Shown here piece by piece: positions 56,570 through 64,000 of a stretch of DNA of 64,000 nucleotides. The stretch's first letter is position 1. Each line of letters begins with the position of its first letter. The notes under the pieces are model-generated. The model saw nothing but the letters and a program-made list of their open reading frames with translations. It made no database searches and had not been told where the DNA came from. This stretch comes from Leptospira noumeaensis. GTDB lineage: Bacteria > Spirochaetota > Leptospiria > Leptospirales > Leptospiraceae. A program made the translations under genes and the position numbers. The stretch is taken from contig NZ_RQFK01000011.1 of assembly GCF_004770765.1 (NCBI RefSeq), forward strand, positions 124,001 through 188,000. The letters run 5' to 3'.

Positions 56570-58000
56570 TTACTTTTTACCTTTAGATTCTATCGATTTT
56601 AACTTTTTGGTCAATTCGTTTACCTTCGCTTTAGCCCGTTTGATTTGTTCTTTTTGACGAAGGAGCGAGGTTCCTCCCATCACATCTTTTTTGTCACAAG
56701 AGGTTTCAAGAGAGATTGCGGCCTCGTATCCAGGGTCTGTTAGCACCGCATGGATTTGCCCCCTTTCCCCACTTGGAATATTAAATAGGTCATAACCCTT
56801 GGATGAGCAGTATTTTACGAGTTCTCCCACAATTTCATGGGCAGAACGAAACGGCATTCCCTTCGCACTGACAAGCCAATCAGCAAGGTCGGTTGCAGTG
56901 GAAAAACCAGACCTAAGGCTACGGATTGCATTTTCAGGAAACACTTGGATTCCCTCTACCATGTCCCTGATCCCTTCCATACTCAGTTTGATTTGTTTGA
57001 CTGTGTCAAATAACGGAAGTTTGTCTTCTTGGAAATCCCTGTTATACGATAAAGGAGTTCCCTTTACCATCACAAGTAAATGCGTAAGGCTTCCCACCAC
57101 ACGGCCTGCTTTACCTCTGATGAGCTCTGCCACATCAGGATTTTTCTTTTGCGGCATAATGGAGGATCCCGTGGTTAAGTGGTCAGGGAGTTTGAAATAA
57201 CTAAATTCTTGGGAAGTGTATAAAATGATCTCCTCACAAAACCTAGAGGCATGGATCATAAACTGTGAAGCGGCAAAAAGAAATTTAAAAATATGATCTC
57301 TTTGGCTCACCGCATCCATTGAATTTTCGGAAATTCGAGAAAGAGATAAATCCTTTCTAAGAAACTCCCTATCTGTAGCATAGTTGACTCCAGCCAAAGC
57401 ACCGGAACCTAACACAAGTTCGTCTGCTCTATCATAAGCATCTAAAAAATCTTCAAAGTCACGAACATTGGCCCAAAAATGCGATAAAAAATAATGGGAA
57501 GCACGAATGGGCTGGGCAATTTGTAAATGAGTGTATCCAGGAATGATGGTCTTTGTATGGGCTTCTGCCTTACTAACCCAAGCGACAAGTAAATCCATAA
57601 GAAAAACCAAAATGGATTCCACTTCTGTTTTGATGTACAAACGAACATCTTGCGAAACTTGATCATTGCGACTGCGGCCAGTGTGAAGTTTTTTCCCCAA
57701 ATCTCCCAAAAGTTCCGTTAGGCGAGATTCAACAGACATATGGATGTCTTCGTTTTCGATTTTGAATTCAAACTTTCCGGAATCGATTTCTTTTTTGATT
57801 TGTCCGAGCCCTGTTTCGATTTTTCGTTGTTCGGATTCTGATAAAATTCCAATTCGTTTTAACATCCGGGAATGGGAAATGGAACCTTCGATATCGTGAG
57901 CATAAAGTTCTTTATCAAAACTTATGGATTCTCCAATACGAATCATCAGTGAGGATGGTGGGGCATCAAAACGACCACCCCATAATTTTTTTTCTTTCAT
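56570..58000 (-). CDS. argH: Argininosuccinate lyase
   Basis: A 476-residue fumarase/aspartase-superfamily enzyme that splits argininosuccinate into arginine and fumarate. Motifs: LWGGRF at the N terminus, [23 protein letters not shown] and the signature [16 protein letters not shown], with catalytic Ser in that loop. Length is slightly longer than usual, with a basic tail. The upstream haem-protein gene overlaps its start by four bases. No other arginine genes are nearby. Confidence 0.97.
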   Translation of the reverse strand: MKEKKLWGGRFDAPPSSLMIRIGESISFDKELYAHDIEGSISHSRMLKRIGILSESEQRKIETGLGQIKKEIDSGKFEFKIENEDIHMSVESRLTELLGDLGKKLHTGRSRNDQVSQDVRLYIKTEVESILVFLMDLLVAWVSKAEAHTKTIIPGYTHLQIAQPIRASHYFLSHFWANVRDFEDFLDAYDRADELVLGSGALAGVNYATDREFLRKDLSLSRISENSMDAVSQRDHIFKFLFAASQFMIHASRFCEEIILYTSQEFSYFKLPDHLTTGSSIMPQKKNPDVAELIRGKAGRVVGSLTHLLVMVKGTPLSYNRDFQEDKLPLFDTVKQIKLSMEGIRDMVEGIQVFPENAIRSLRSGFSTATDLADWLVSAKGMPFRSAHEIVGELVKYCSSKGYDLFNIPSGERGQIHAVLTDPGYEAAISLETSCDKKDVMGGTSLLRQKEQIKRAKAKVNELTKKLKSIESKGKK

Positions 58001-58425
58001 TCGGATTCCTTATTAAAACTCTCTGTCCACTGTTTCAAAATCTCTTTGTCTTTTTCAGATAACGTTGCATTGGAATGAAGTAATAAATAATCTTTTGGAG
58101 GCATCTCACCTTCTTCTACTTGTTCCCAAACTTCATATATTTTTTTGTTTTGTTTTCGTTCTGCCAACTTTCCAAATTCAGAAAAGTTTAATTCTTCACG
58201 ACCTTCTTCTACATGGTGAGAGATGAGTAAAGACGCAGGGAAGATATAAGAATAAGCCGGCCAAACCGTTTCATTGGAATGGCAGTCGTAACAACTTCGT
58301 TTTAAAATTTCTTTGACTTCTTTACTTATTTGGATTTCGGAAGTGACAGGAGGGTTGTTTCGAGAGACGGGAAAAAACTGGAGGATGAGAAAAACTCCCA
58401 GTACAATAAGGAAAATTCGTTTCAC
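57997..58425 (-). CDS. Haem-binding domain (cytochrome c-like) periplasmic protein
   Basis: A 142-residue protein with a signal segment ([19 protein letters not shown]) and one haem-attachment site CYDCHS (CxxCH) near residue 44, followed by [21 protein letters not shown] and a distal EMPPKDY region. This matches the short haem-binding domain family (DUF-type, PF14376 as I recall). It is probably a membrane-tethered mono-haem protein for electron transfer. It is encoded just before argH in the same transcript. Distal ligand may be the Met in EGEMPPKDY. Confidence 0.88.
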   Translation of the reverse strand: MKRIFLIVLGVFLILQFFPVSRNNPPVTSEIQISKEVKEILKRSCYDCHSNETVWPAYSYIFPASLLISHHVEEGREELNFSEFGKLAERKQNKKIYEVWEQVEEGEMPPKDYLLLHSNATLSEKDKEILKQWTESFNKESE

Positions 58426-58518
58426 ACAAGACAGGTTCTAAGCCTTCCTCCGAAATCAAAGTATTATTTTTCTTGCCTTACATTAGAATTTAGTGATCCT
58501 TCTCCAGAGAGGTTCCCT

Positions 58519-58974
58519 TTGGATTTTATTTTTGCAAACTCACCCTATGTCTGGATTCTCCTCGGAATCACCTTATTATTTTCTGAGTTCCTACTTCCAG
58601 GAACCTTTGTGATGTTTTTAGGAATTGGGGCCATATTTACGGGAATTTTGACTCGTTTGGTTCCACTCGAGTTTTATAACCAAGTGGTGGTTTGGGTGGT
58701 TTCCAGTTTAGTATCCATTCTTGTTGGTGGATCTGCGGTAAAACGATTTTTCAAATCAGAATCTTCAGTGGATCCTTTCATCCAAGATGATTTTTTAAAC
58801 CAAATTGTTCCCGTAGAAACTGATATTTTAGTAAAAAGGCATGGAGGAAAAATTCGTTTCCAAGGTACTCTTTGGGATGCCGTCTCCACTGATTCGAAAA
58901 TACCCAAAGGAAATTTTGTTCGTATCTTATCTAGAGAAAATCTAACCTTCACCGTAGAACAAGTGGATTCATAA
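58519..58974 (+). CDS. NfeD-like membrane protein
   Basis: About 152 residues from a TTG at 58519 with GAGAGG five bases upstream; the open frame reaches back to 58330 but would overlap the haem-protein gene head to head and is rejected. Two or three hydrophobic segments (ILLGITLLFSEFLLPGTFVMFLGIGAIF and VVVWVVSSLVSILVGG) precede a soluble OB-fold domain starting near residue 90 (VPVETDILVKRHGGKIRF, TLWDAVSTDSKIPKG). NfeD proteins pair with stomatin-like SPFH proteins in membrane microdomains; two SPFH genes follow downstream. Confidence 0.85.
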   Translation: MDFIFANSPYVWILLGITLLFSEFLLPGTFVMFLGIGAIFTGILTRLVPLEFYNQVVVWVVSSLVSILVGGSAVKRFFKSESSVDPFIQDDFLNQIVPVETDILVKRHGGKIRFQGTLWDAVSTDSKIPKGNFVRILSRENLTFTVEQVDS

Positions 58975-59065
58975 ATTTAAAATTCACTTTTTTTAATCAT
59001 AAATAAAAAAACCTTTTCACTTTTCCCTTATCTAAGTAGGGTCGAACGTCACAGAGGGGGAAATT

Positions 59066-59986
59066 ATGGGCGCAACCGTCATCGTTGTATTTTTGATCAT
59101 TGTTTATATTGTCAAAAAGACAATCATCATTGTTCCAGAACAAAGTGTTTATGTTAAAGAAAGATTAGGTGTTTTGAACGGGGTTTTAAAATCGGGATTT
59201 TATTTTATGATTCCATTTGTAGACCAAATTCGTTACCGCCAAAATTTAAAAGAACAAACCATCGATATCGATCCACAAGTTTGTATCACAAGGGATAACG
59301 TATCCGTTGAAGTGGATGGAGTTTTGTATTTAAAAGTCATCGATGGAGAAAAGGCATCTTACGGAATTGATAACTTTATGTTGGCAACCACACAACTTGC
59401 CCAAACCACTCTTCGTTCTGAAATTGGAAAATTAATTTTTGATAACTTACTTTCTGAAAGAGATGAAATCAATGGCCGAGTGGTTTCCAATATTGATCGT
59501 GCTACCGATCCTTGGGGAATCAAAGTCACAAGATACGAAATTCGTAATATCACTCCACCCAAACAAATCCTTCTCGAGATGGAAAACCAAATGAAATCCG
59601 AAAGGGAAAGACGAGCAGAGATCACCATCTCCCAAGGAGAAAAGGAAGCTCGGGTGAATCATTCGGTGGGAGAAAGACAAGAATCAATCAACATTTCCGA
59701 AGGGGAAAAAATTCGATTGGTGAATGAAGCCGACGGACGTGCCCAAGAGATCACACTCATTTCCAATGCGACAGCAAAAGGTTTACAACTCATCTCGGAA
59801 GCCATTAGTAAAAAAGGTGGAAAGGAAGCAGTCAGTTTACAAATCACTCAAGAGTATTTGGATGCCCTTGGTCAAATCCTAAAAACTTCTAAAACCACTG
59901 TGGTTCCAGAAACTTTAGCAAACATCGGTGGAGTGTTTGAAGGTCTTTCCAAAATCACCACAAAAATCCCACAGGTAGGAGAATAG
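59066..59986 (+). CDS. SPFH/stomatin family protein 1
   Basis: A 306-residue protein with one N-terminal membrane helix (about 3-21), an SPFH (band 7) domain (about 22-190: VPEQSVYVKERLGVLNG, LKEQTIDIDPQVCITRDNVSVEVDGVLYLKV, LAQTTLRSEIGKL) and a charged coiled-coil (about 185-260) rich in Glu, Arg and Ala, then a C-terminal helix. It is of the QmcA/stomatin type and should oligomerise on the inner membrane. It lies 91 bases after the NfeD-like gene with GAGGGGG as ribosome-binding site and has a close paralogue right behind it. Confidence 0.93.
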   Translation: MGATVIVVFLIIVYIVKKTIIIVPEQSVYVKERLGVLNGVLKSGFYFMIPFVDQIRYRQNLKEQTIDIDPQVCITRDNVSVEVDGVLYLKVIDGEKASYGIDNFMLATTQLAQTTLRSEIGKLIFDNLLSERDEINGRVVSNIDRATDPWGIKVTRYEIRNITPPKQILLEMENQMKSERERRAEITISQGEKEARVNHSVGERQESINISEGEKIRLVNEADGRAQEITLISNATAKGLQLISEAISKKGGKEAVSLQITQEYLDALGQILKTSKTTVVPETLANIGGVFEGLSKITTKIPQVGE

Positions 59987-59987
59987 T

Positions 59988-60908
59988 ATGGAATTTATAT
60001 ACTTAGGATTTTGGTCGATCATCGCCATTTATTTGATTTATAAAATCTTCCGCTGCATCCGCATCATTCCGGCACAGGATGTTTTAATTGTAGAACGATT
60101 AGGAAAATACTCTCGGAGTTTACGAGCAGGTTTTCATATCCTCATCCCATTCATTGATCGCGATGCGTATTACCACACTCTCAAAGAACAATCCATCGAT
60201 GTACAACCACAAATTTGTATCACACATGACAACGTACAGGTGAAAGTGGATGGAGTGATTTATTTAAAAATCATTGATCCCGTTCGCGCTTCTTACGGAA
60301 TCGAAGATTTCCAATTTGCAGCCATCCAACTCGCACAAACAACTATGCGTTCTGTGATTGGAACGATGGAACTCGACAAAACCATCGGTGAAAAAGATTT
60401 AATCAACTCCACCATTGTAGCTGCCATTGACCAAGCTTCTGAACCTTGGGGGATCAAAGTCAATCGTTATGAAATTTTGAATATTGTTCCACCAAAATCG
60501 GTTCTTGATGCCATGGAAAAAGAAAAGAAAGCACAGATCGCCAAACGTTCGCAGGTGCTTCTTTCGGAAGGAGAAAGAGATTCTCGAATCAACCGCTCCC
60601 TCGGTTTCAAAGAAGAAGCTGTGAATAAATCCGAAGGGGAAAAACAAAGAAGGATCAACTCTGCGGAAGGAAAAGCAACAGAGATTGAAGCCCTTGCTGT
60701 TGCAACGGCCAAAGGAATTGAATCCATCGCCGGTGCTATCTCCGACCAAGGAGGTGCCTCTGCGATCAAACTCCAAATCACAAAGGCTTTTATCCACAAT
60801 TTCCTGAATGTTGCCAAAGAGAATACGGAAATCCTCATCCCTGCGGATGTGATGAATTTACCAAATCTCATTGCCAACTTAACCGAAGGGAAAAAACCAA
60901 AAGCATAA
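59988..60908 (+). CDS. SPFH/stomatin family protein 2 (paralogue of the preceding gene)
   Basis: Also 306 residues, one base after the first SPFH gene. A membrane helix at about 2-22, an SPFH domain (IPAQDVLIVERLGKYSRSLRAG, LKEQSIDVQPQICITHDNVQVKVDGVIYLKI, LAQTTMRSVIGTMELDKT) and a coiled-coil tail. It resembles its neighbour at roughly half of positions throughout, so it is an old tandem duplication that probably forms hetero-oligomers, like HflK/HflC. Differences concentrate in the coiled-coil. No protease gene (FtsH) is in the window. Confidence 0.93.
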   Translation: MEFIYLGFWSIIAIYLIYKIFRCIRIIPAQDVLIVERLGKYSRSLRAGFHILIPFIDRDAYYHTLKEQSIDVQPQICITHDNVQVKVDGVIYLKIIDPVRASYGIEDFQFAAIQLAQTTMRSVIGTMELDKTIGEKDLINSTIVAAIDQASEPWGIKVNRYEILNIVPPKSVLDAMEKEKKAQIAKRSQVLLSEGERDSRINRSLGFKEEAVNKSEGEKQRRINSAEGKATEIEALAVATAKGIESIAGAISDQGGASAIKLQITKAFIHNFLNVAKENTEILIPADVMNLPNLIANLTEGKKPKA

Positions 60909-60939
60909 TAGGACAATCCTAGAATGCAAAAAAGGTAGC

Positions 60940-61416
60940 TTAATATTTGTCATCCGGTGGATTTTCCACCGGATTTTCTCGAAACAATCGAAAACTAGGT
61001 TTGGCCATAGCTTGTGCAGCAAGCGAAACAAGGAGTGCCTCGTTATCGTCAGGCCCAATGCGATTGGCATGGATCACCCCACAACCTTTGCAGCGGTGTA
61101 AAATCACCCATTCCCCTTTTCTAACCCAAATGGAAATTGCTTCCATCTTACTTCCGCAAATGGCAGCTCGGTCACCAGGAGAATTGTCCAGATGCAAACT
61201 CGTCAAACAATTGGGACAATGGTTCCTTTGGTCAGTTCCAAAACCGGGAGGAAACACCATTTGTTTGCATTCCACACAACGAAATTCATCTACATCAGAA
61301 CGAAATCGATGGGATTTTGTTTTAGGTTTTTCGGACAAAAAGTCTTCGTCTTCATCATCAAAACGTTTTTTCTTAGAGATCTTTTGAAATTTAGATAGAT
61401 CGGATTCACGTACCAT
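60940..61416 (-). CDS. RNHCP-domain zinc-ribbon protein
   Basis: About 158 residues from the ATG at 61416; a TTG six codons upstream (61434) is open too. A basic/acidic N-terminal tail (about 1-45, FDDEDEDF) is followed by CVECKQMVFPP, the family core QRNHCPNCLTSLHLDNSPGDRA, and a second cysteine pair RCKGCGVIHANRI; the core also carries two His. This is the RNHCP family, small zinc proteins of unknown function that may bind RNA or nucleotides. A possible folded leader lies upstream at 61472-61553. Confidence 0.87.
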   Translation of the reverse strand: MVRESDLSKFQKISKKKRFDDEDEDFLSEKPKTKSHRFRSDVDEFRCVECKQMVFPPGFGTDQRNHCPNCLTSLHLDNSPGDRAAICGSKMEAISIWVRKGEWVILHRCKGCGVIHANRIGPDDNEALLVSLAAQAMAKPSFRLFRENPVENPPDDKY

Positions 61417-61471
61417 ATCCAGTTTTTGCGGCAAAACAAAAAGAGGAGACCAAAACAGTGGATGAGAGGAA

Positions 61472-61553
61472 TAGACCGCCTGTGCGAAGATAGCCGCCTC
61501 CTAATTGAATTTAGGCGGGGTATCCAAAACAAGTTCACCGTTTTGGCGGTCTA
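61472..61553 (-). ncRNA. Candidate structured RNA or leader upstream of the RNHCP gene
   Basis: A 9-base outer stem, TAGACCGCC (61472-61480) with GGCGGTCTA (61545-61553), encloses two hairpins: CAAAAC/GTTTTG (61525-61530 with 61540-61545) and CCGCCT/AGGCGG (61494-61499 with 61513-61518). The outer and first inner stem share one or two G residues, so they may be alternatives. It matches no RNA family I can name. Strand is uncertain: it is shown on the minus strand because both flanking genes run that way. Confidence 0.4.
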
Positions 61554-61605
61554 CGCAATGGCTAGAGCTAACATAAGATACAATTTGAAAGAGATAGGAT
61601 TGGTG

Positions 61606-62058
61606 TCAAGGAGAATCAGTTGTCAACTTTTTGCAGAGGAAATAACAATTTTGACCTTCCGGGTAATTGGGAATCATTCCCACCTCTTCGTATCCTAGTT
61701 TTGTGTAGAATTTGGGAGCTTGGAACCCAAACGAATAACCAAATACAAGAGTAGCTCCTAGAATTTTGGCCTCTTCTTCAATTTGATTTAACAATTTGGT
61801 TCCGAAATCCATTCCACGTTTTTCTTCGGCCACCCAAAGGAGTTGGAGGTTCAGTCCTTTAAAAAATAAATAACAAAGGGCGGCAGCAACCAAGGTCTCT
61901 CCCTCTTTGACTAGGATGGCAAAAAATTCTTTTTTTTTCATGTTAGGATCACCTAACTTAGATACGCTGAATTCATGCAGAAGGTTCCAGAGTTCTGATT
62001 GTAAGTCTTCAGAAGGGTTTACAATCCTTTCTAGTGAATAAGGAGATTCAAATTCCAT
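61606..62058 (-). CDS. GNAT family N-acetyltransferase
   Basis: A 150-residue GNAT protein. The acetyl-CoA core has LQLLWVAEEKRGMDFGTKLLNQIEEEAKILGATLVFG, with the (Q/R)xxGx(G/A)-like EKRGMDFGTKLL loop, and a late strand FYTKLGYEEVGMIP. It is a single-domain acetyltransferase with unknown acceptor. It sits between fliN and the RNHCP gene on the same strand; the gap to fliN is 37 bases. No signal or membrane segment. Confidence 0.85.
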   Translation of the reverse strand: MEFESPYSLERIVNPSEDLQSELWNLLHEFSVSKLGDPNMKKKEFFAILVKEGETLVAAALCYLFFKGLNLQLLWVAEEKRGMDFGTKLLNQIEEEAKILGATLVFGYSFGFQAPKFYTKLGYEEVGMIPNYPEGQNCYFLCKKLTTDSP

Positions 62059-62095
62059 AAGTGAATTGATTTATTGGTTCAGGTAAGGTGGAAAC

Positions 62096-62611
62096 CTATA
62101 AAAAGGCAGGGCCACCCAGTCTTTCCATCGGATCTACAATTTGAGTGATTTGTACTCCGTAGTAATCATCTAGGATAATGAGTTTTCCTCGTCCAACAAG
62201 TTTGCCATTCGCTAAGATATCGAGTTCTTCCCCAATATTTTTATCTAATTCTACAACAGTTCCTTCTGTGAGTTGCAAAACATCCTTAATAAACATCGTT
62301 GTTCTTCCGAGTTCAATCGTTAGTTGGAGGGTAACATCTAAAAGTAAATTGAGGTTTGCGGTATTACTTCCTGGACTGGCTTGCGATTTGGAAGCGGATC
62401 TAGCAGGACCCGGAGTGGCACTTGGACCAAGAGCAGCAGCAATGTCAGCAAAAGAGGGACCATTGTCATCCCCACCACCACCTCCGACGAGGGCATCCAA
62501 ATCATCCAGACCACCACCACCTCCGGAACCACCAGCAGGAGAATTGCCTCCGCCACTAAATCCGCCGAGTAGAGCGTCTATATCCTCTTGTGATAGTGAA
62601 CCTTCACCCAT
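62096..62611 (-). CDS. fliN: Flagellar motor switch protein FliN, with a FliM-like N terminus
   Basis: A 171-residue protein. The C-terminal SpoA domain (about 95-171) has LLLDVTLQLTIELGRTTM and IGEELDILANGKLVGRGKLIILDDYYGVQITQIV. The N terminus reads MGEGSLSQEDIDALLGGF, nearly the CheY-docking peptide of FliM, and it is followed by a Gly/Ser/Asp-rich linker (about 20-60) that is disordered and coding in a repetitive GGN-like run. FliN forms the base of the C ring. A GGAGAGG ribosome-binding site precedes the start, which is divergent from the AAA ATPase gene. Confidence 0.93.
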   Translation of the reverse strand: MGEGSLSQEDIDALLGGFSGGGNSPAGGSGGGGGLDDLDALVGGGGGDDNGPSFADIAAALGPSATPGPARSASKSQASPGSNTANLNLLLDVTLQLTIELGRTTMFIKDVLQLTEGTVVELDKNIGEELDILANGKLVGRGKLIILDDYYGVQITQIVDPMERLGGPAFL

Positions 62612-62697
62612 ATCTTTGCAACCTCTCCAATGTATTCGTCGGTGGAAATCAAAATCCTTCCTTGAAAAAAAAGGGAAAGTTCCGCATTTTGTTCCTT

Positions 62698-63948
62698 ATG
62701 TCCAATTCTACGACCCATCCGGATTATTTTAAGGCAAAGGAAGTATTTAGCTCCGAACTAAAGAACGCCAACTATCAATTTGTTCAGGAAAAGGAAGAGA
62801 CTCTATTTCGTTTTCGTTCGGAAAATGCGGGCAAAGACCGAATCTTGGACTGCTTCGGAATCATTAGAAATTATATCGAAAACTATCGGATTTATAATTT
62901 TGAAGATGGGTATATTAGCATCCAAGCCTTAAACGAAAATCTATTTGAACCCCAAAAGAACCTTTCTGGTAAATTTAGGATTCGATTTTCATTCAAATCG
63001 GATTTAAAAGTCGAATGTTCCAAACATGGGGATTTTTCCACCAAGGAAATCCAAACCTGTGTCAGCCTCTTTCATTTTTTAAAATCAGAAGGATCTGAAC
63101 CAAAAGACCCAAGGATCCTCCTCCACCAACTCGGAGCCGAAGTGTATGACCCTAATTTGGAAAAGGCAAAAGGGAATGATTTAGGTTTTGATTCCGTATT
63201 TGGATATGAAGGTGTGAAGTCACAGATTTTGGAAAGTTTGGTTTTTCCGATTTTGAAACCAGAACCATTTTATGAAATTACCAAACTCACTCGAAAAAAA
63301 CCAAGTCCCAATCTCCCGCGGGCTGTGCTCTTTGAAGGAGAACCAGGAGTGGGAAAAACCAGTATGGCAAAAATTGTATCCCATCTCTGCGGGGTTCCCA
63401 TGGTTTACGTTCCCGTTGAATCCATCCTCAGTAAGTACTACGGGGAATCGTCTCAAAACTTAGCCATGGTTTTTGATGCTGCTGCCTTATTTCCGAAATG
63501 TATGCTTTTTTTGGATGAAATCGATTCCCTTGCCACTTCCCGTGAGGATGGGCTTTTTGAGGCCACACGAAATCTCCTCAGTGTCTTACTCAGGAAACTA
63601 GATGGATTTTCCGAACGCAGCGGAACCATCACCATTGGTGCTACCAACAGAAAAGCCGATTTGGATTCTGCCCTTTTGTCCCGGTTTGACAGAAAAATCT
63701 ACTTTCCTTTGCCAAACAAGGAAGAAAGATCCAAAATTTTAGAAGGATATGCCAAACAACTCGATTCCAAGGATAGAACTAGGCTTGCCGAATCCTTAGA
63801 AGGAGCCTCAGGAAGGAACCTTAAAGACTATTGTGATTATGTGGAACGCCGTTGGATCACAAAAAACTGGGAAAAAGAGGATCTTTTGTCCGCTCCCGGG
63901 ATTTCGTTTTATTTGGATTCCTTAACGGATTTTGGATGGAAACGCTAA
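62698..63948 (+). CDS. AAA+ ATPase of unknown role with a novel N-terminal domain
   Basis: About 416 residues from the ATG at 62698; an in-frame upstream region to 62590 overlaps fliN's promoter region and is less likely. Residues about 1-160 form an alpha/beta domain that I do not recognise (YQFVQEKEETLFRFRS, FRIRFSFKSDLKV). The AAA module has Walker A GEPGVGKT (about 218-225), Walker B CMLFLDEIDSLA and the second-region-of-homology GATNRKADLDSALLSRFDRK with its Arg finger, closest to the FtsH/Cdc48/spastin group. It lacks a protease domain. A possible target is flagellar assembly, given fliN next door; that is inference. Confidence 0.88.
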   Translation: MSNSTTHPDYFKAKEVFSSELKNANYQFVQEKEETLFRFRSENAGKDRILDCFGIIRNYIENYRIYNFEDGYISIQALNENLFEPQKNLSGKFRIRFSFKSDLKVECSKHGDFSTKEIQTCVSLFHFLKSEGSEPKDPRILLHQLGAEVYDPNLEKAKGNDLGFDSVFGYEGVKSQILESLVFPILKPEPFYEITKLTRKKPSPNLPRAVLFEGEPGVGKTSMAKIVSHLCGVPMVYVPVESILSKYYGESSQNLAMVFDAAALFPKCMLFLDEIDSLATSREDGLFEATRNLLSVLLRKLDGFSERSGTITIGATNRKADLDSALLSRFDRKIYFPLPNKEERSKILEGYAKQLDSKDRTRLAESLEGASGRNLKDYCDYVERRWITKNWEKEDLLSAPGISFYLDSLTDFGWKR

Positions 63949-64000
63949 AAAGTAAGAGTTTAGGCTTCAATCTTCTAGGTGAATTACCGATAATTTTTAC
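63936..64000 (+). CDS. Start of an unidentified gene (partial, cut by the window edge)
   Basis: An ATG at 63936 overlaps the end of the AAA ATPase gene by 13 bases and the frame is open to the edge, giving METLKSKSLGFNLLGELPI and two more residues. Too short to identify. The overlap resembles the coupled starts common in this genome, which favours a real gene, but I cannot exclude chance. Confidence 0.4.
   Translation, partial: METLKSKSLGFNLLGELPIIF

Noticed and set aside
58330..58518. Upstream part of the NfeD-like frame
   Set aside because: It overlaps the haem-protein gene head to head; a TTG with a good GAGAGG lies at 58519.

Overview
The window is chromosomal DNA of a spirochaete, almost certainly a saprophytic Leptospira of the L. 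biflexa clade. The grounds are about 40% GC, a SemiSWEET protein that (from memory) is almost identical to the crystallised L. biflexa one, spirochaetal lipoprotein signals, LPS genes combined with flagellar switch genes, and isolated tRNA genes. The species call is inference. About 67 protein genes, two tRNA genes and one tandem repeat array fill it densely. I see no prophage, transposase, CRISPR array or toxin-antitoxin pair.

Layout. Positions 1-18548 form one long minus-strand block. In transcription order it holds the heptose genes hldA and hldC; pyrG and kdsA; the LPS-export genes lptC, lptA and lptB; rpoN; hprK and HPr; an NtrY-like kinase and NtrX-like regulator; a uracil-DNA-glycosylase-like protein; priA and fmt; an orphan PASTA protein; rpe; and rpsP, khpA and the start of rimM. 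Many of these genes touch or overlap, so the block reads as one envelope, carbon/nitrogen-control and housekeeping neighbourhood.

18603-33293 holds a stand-alone Lon-type substrate-binding domain protein, an acyl-CoA ligase, a TlpA-like thioredoxin, a glycosyltransferase, a CysQ-like phosphatase, uvrD, bamA with an enlarged POTRA region, exbD, exbB and recN. 33423-43758 holds a cyclic-nucleotide-domain patatin, a degenerate cysteine-synthase-like protein, FKBP, leuD and leuC, a lipoprotein, a membrane FHA protein, an orphan Opp-type ABC ATPase, gmhA and a family 2 glycosyltransferase.

43789-46417 holds an O-antigen-ligase-like protein, then a GC-rich 195-bp tandem repeat, then tRNA-Leu and tRNA-Cys. 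46550-52879 holds guaA with an extended C-terminal region, a queF-SemiSWEET-ferredoxin operon, a LysR/DJ-1 divergent pair and a phosphodiesterase. 53017-64000 holds fliM, two proteins of unknown function, a cyclophilin, argH, a haem-binding protein, an NfeD-SPFH-SPFH set, an RNHCP zinc protein preceded by a possible structured RNA, a GNAT enzyme, fliN and a divergent AAA ATPase.

The most unusual signals are the 195-bp repeat; the folded leader near 61.5 kb; the NtrX-like regulator lacking its sigma-54 contact loop; PriA lacking one predicted zinc site; a Fe-S UDG-like protein without the usual catalytic histidine motif; the extended GMP synthetase and BamA; and the cysteine-synthase-like protein without its substrate loop. 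None is proven to be a new system.
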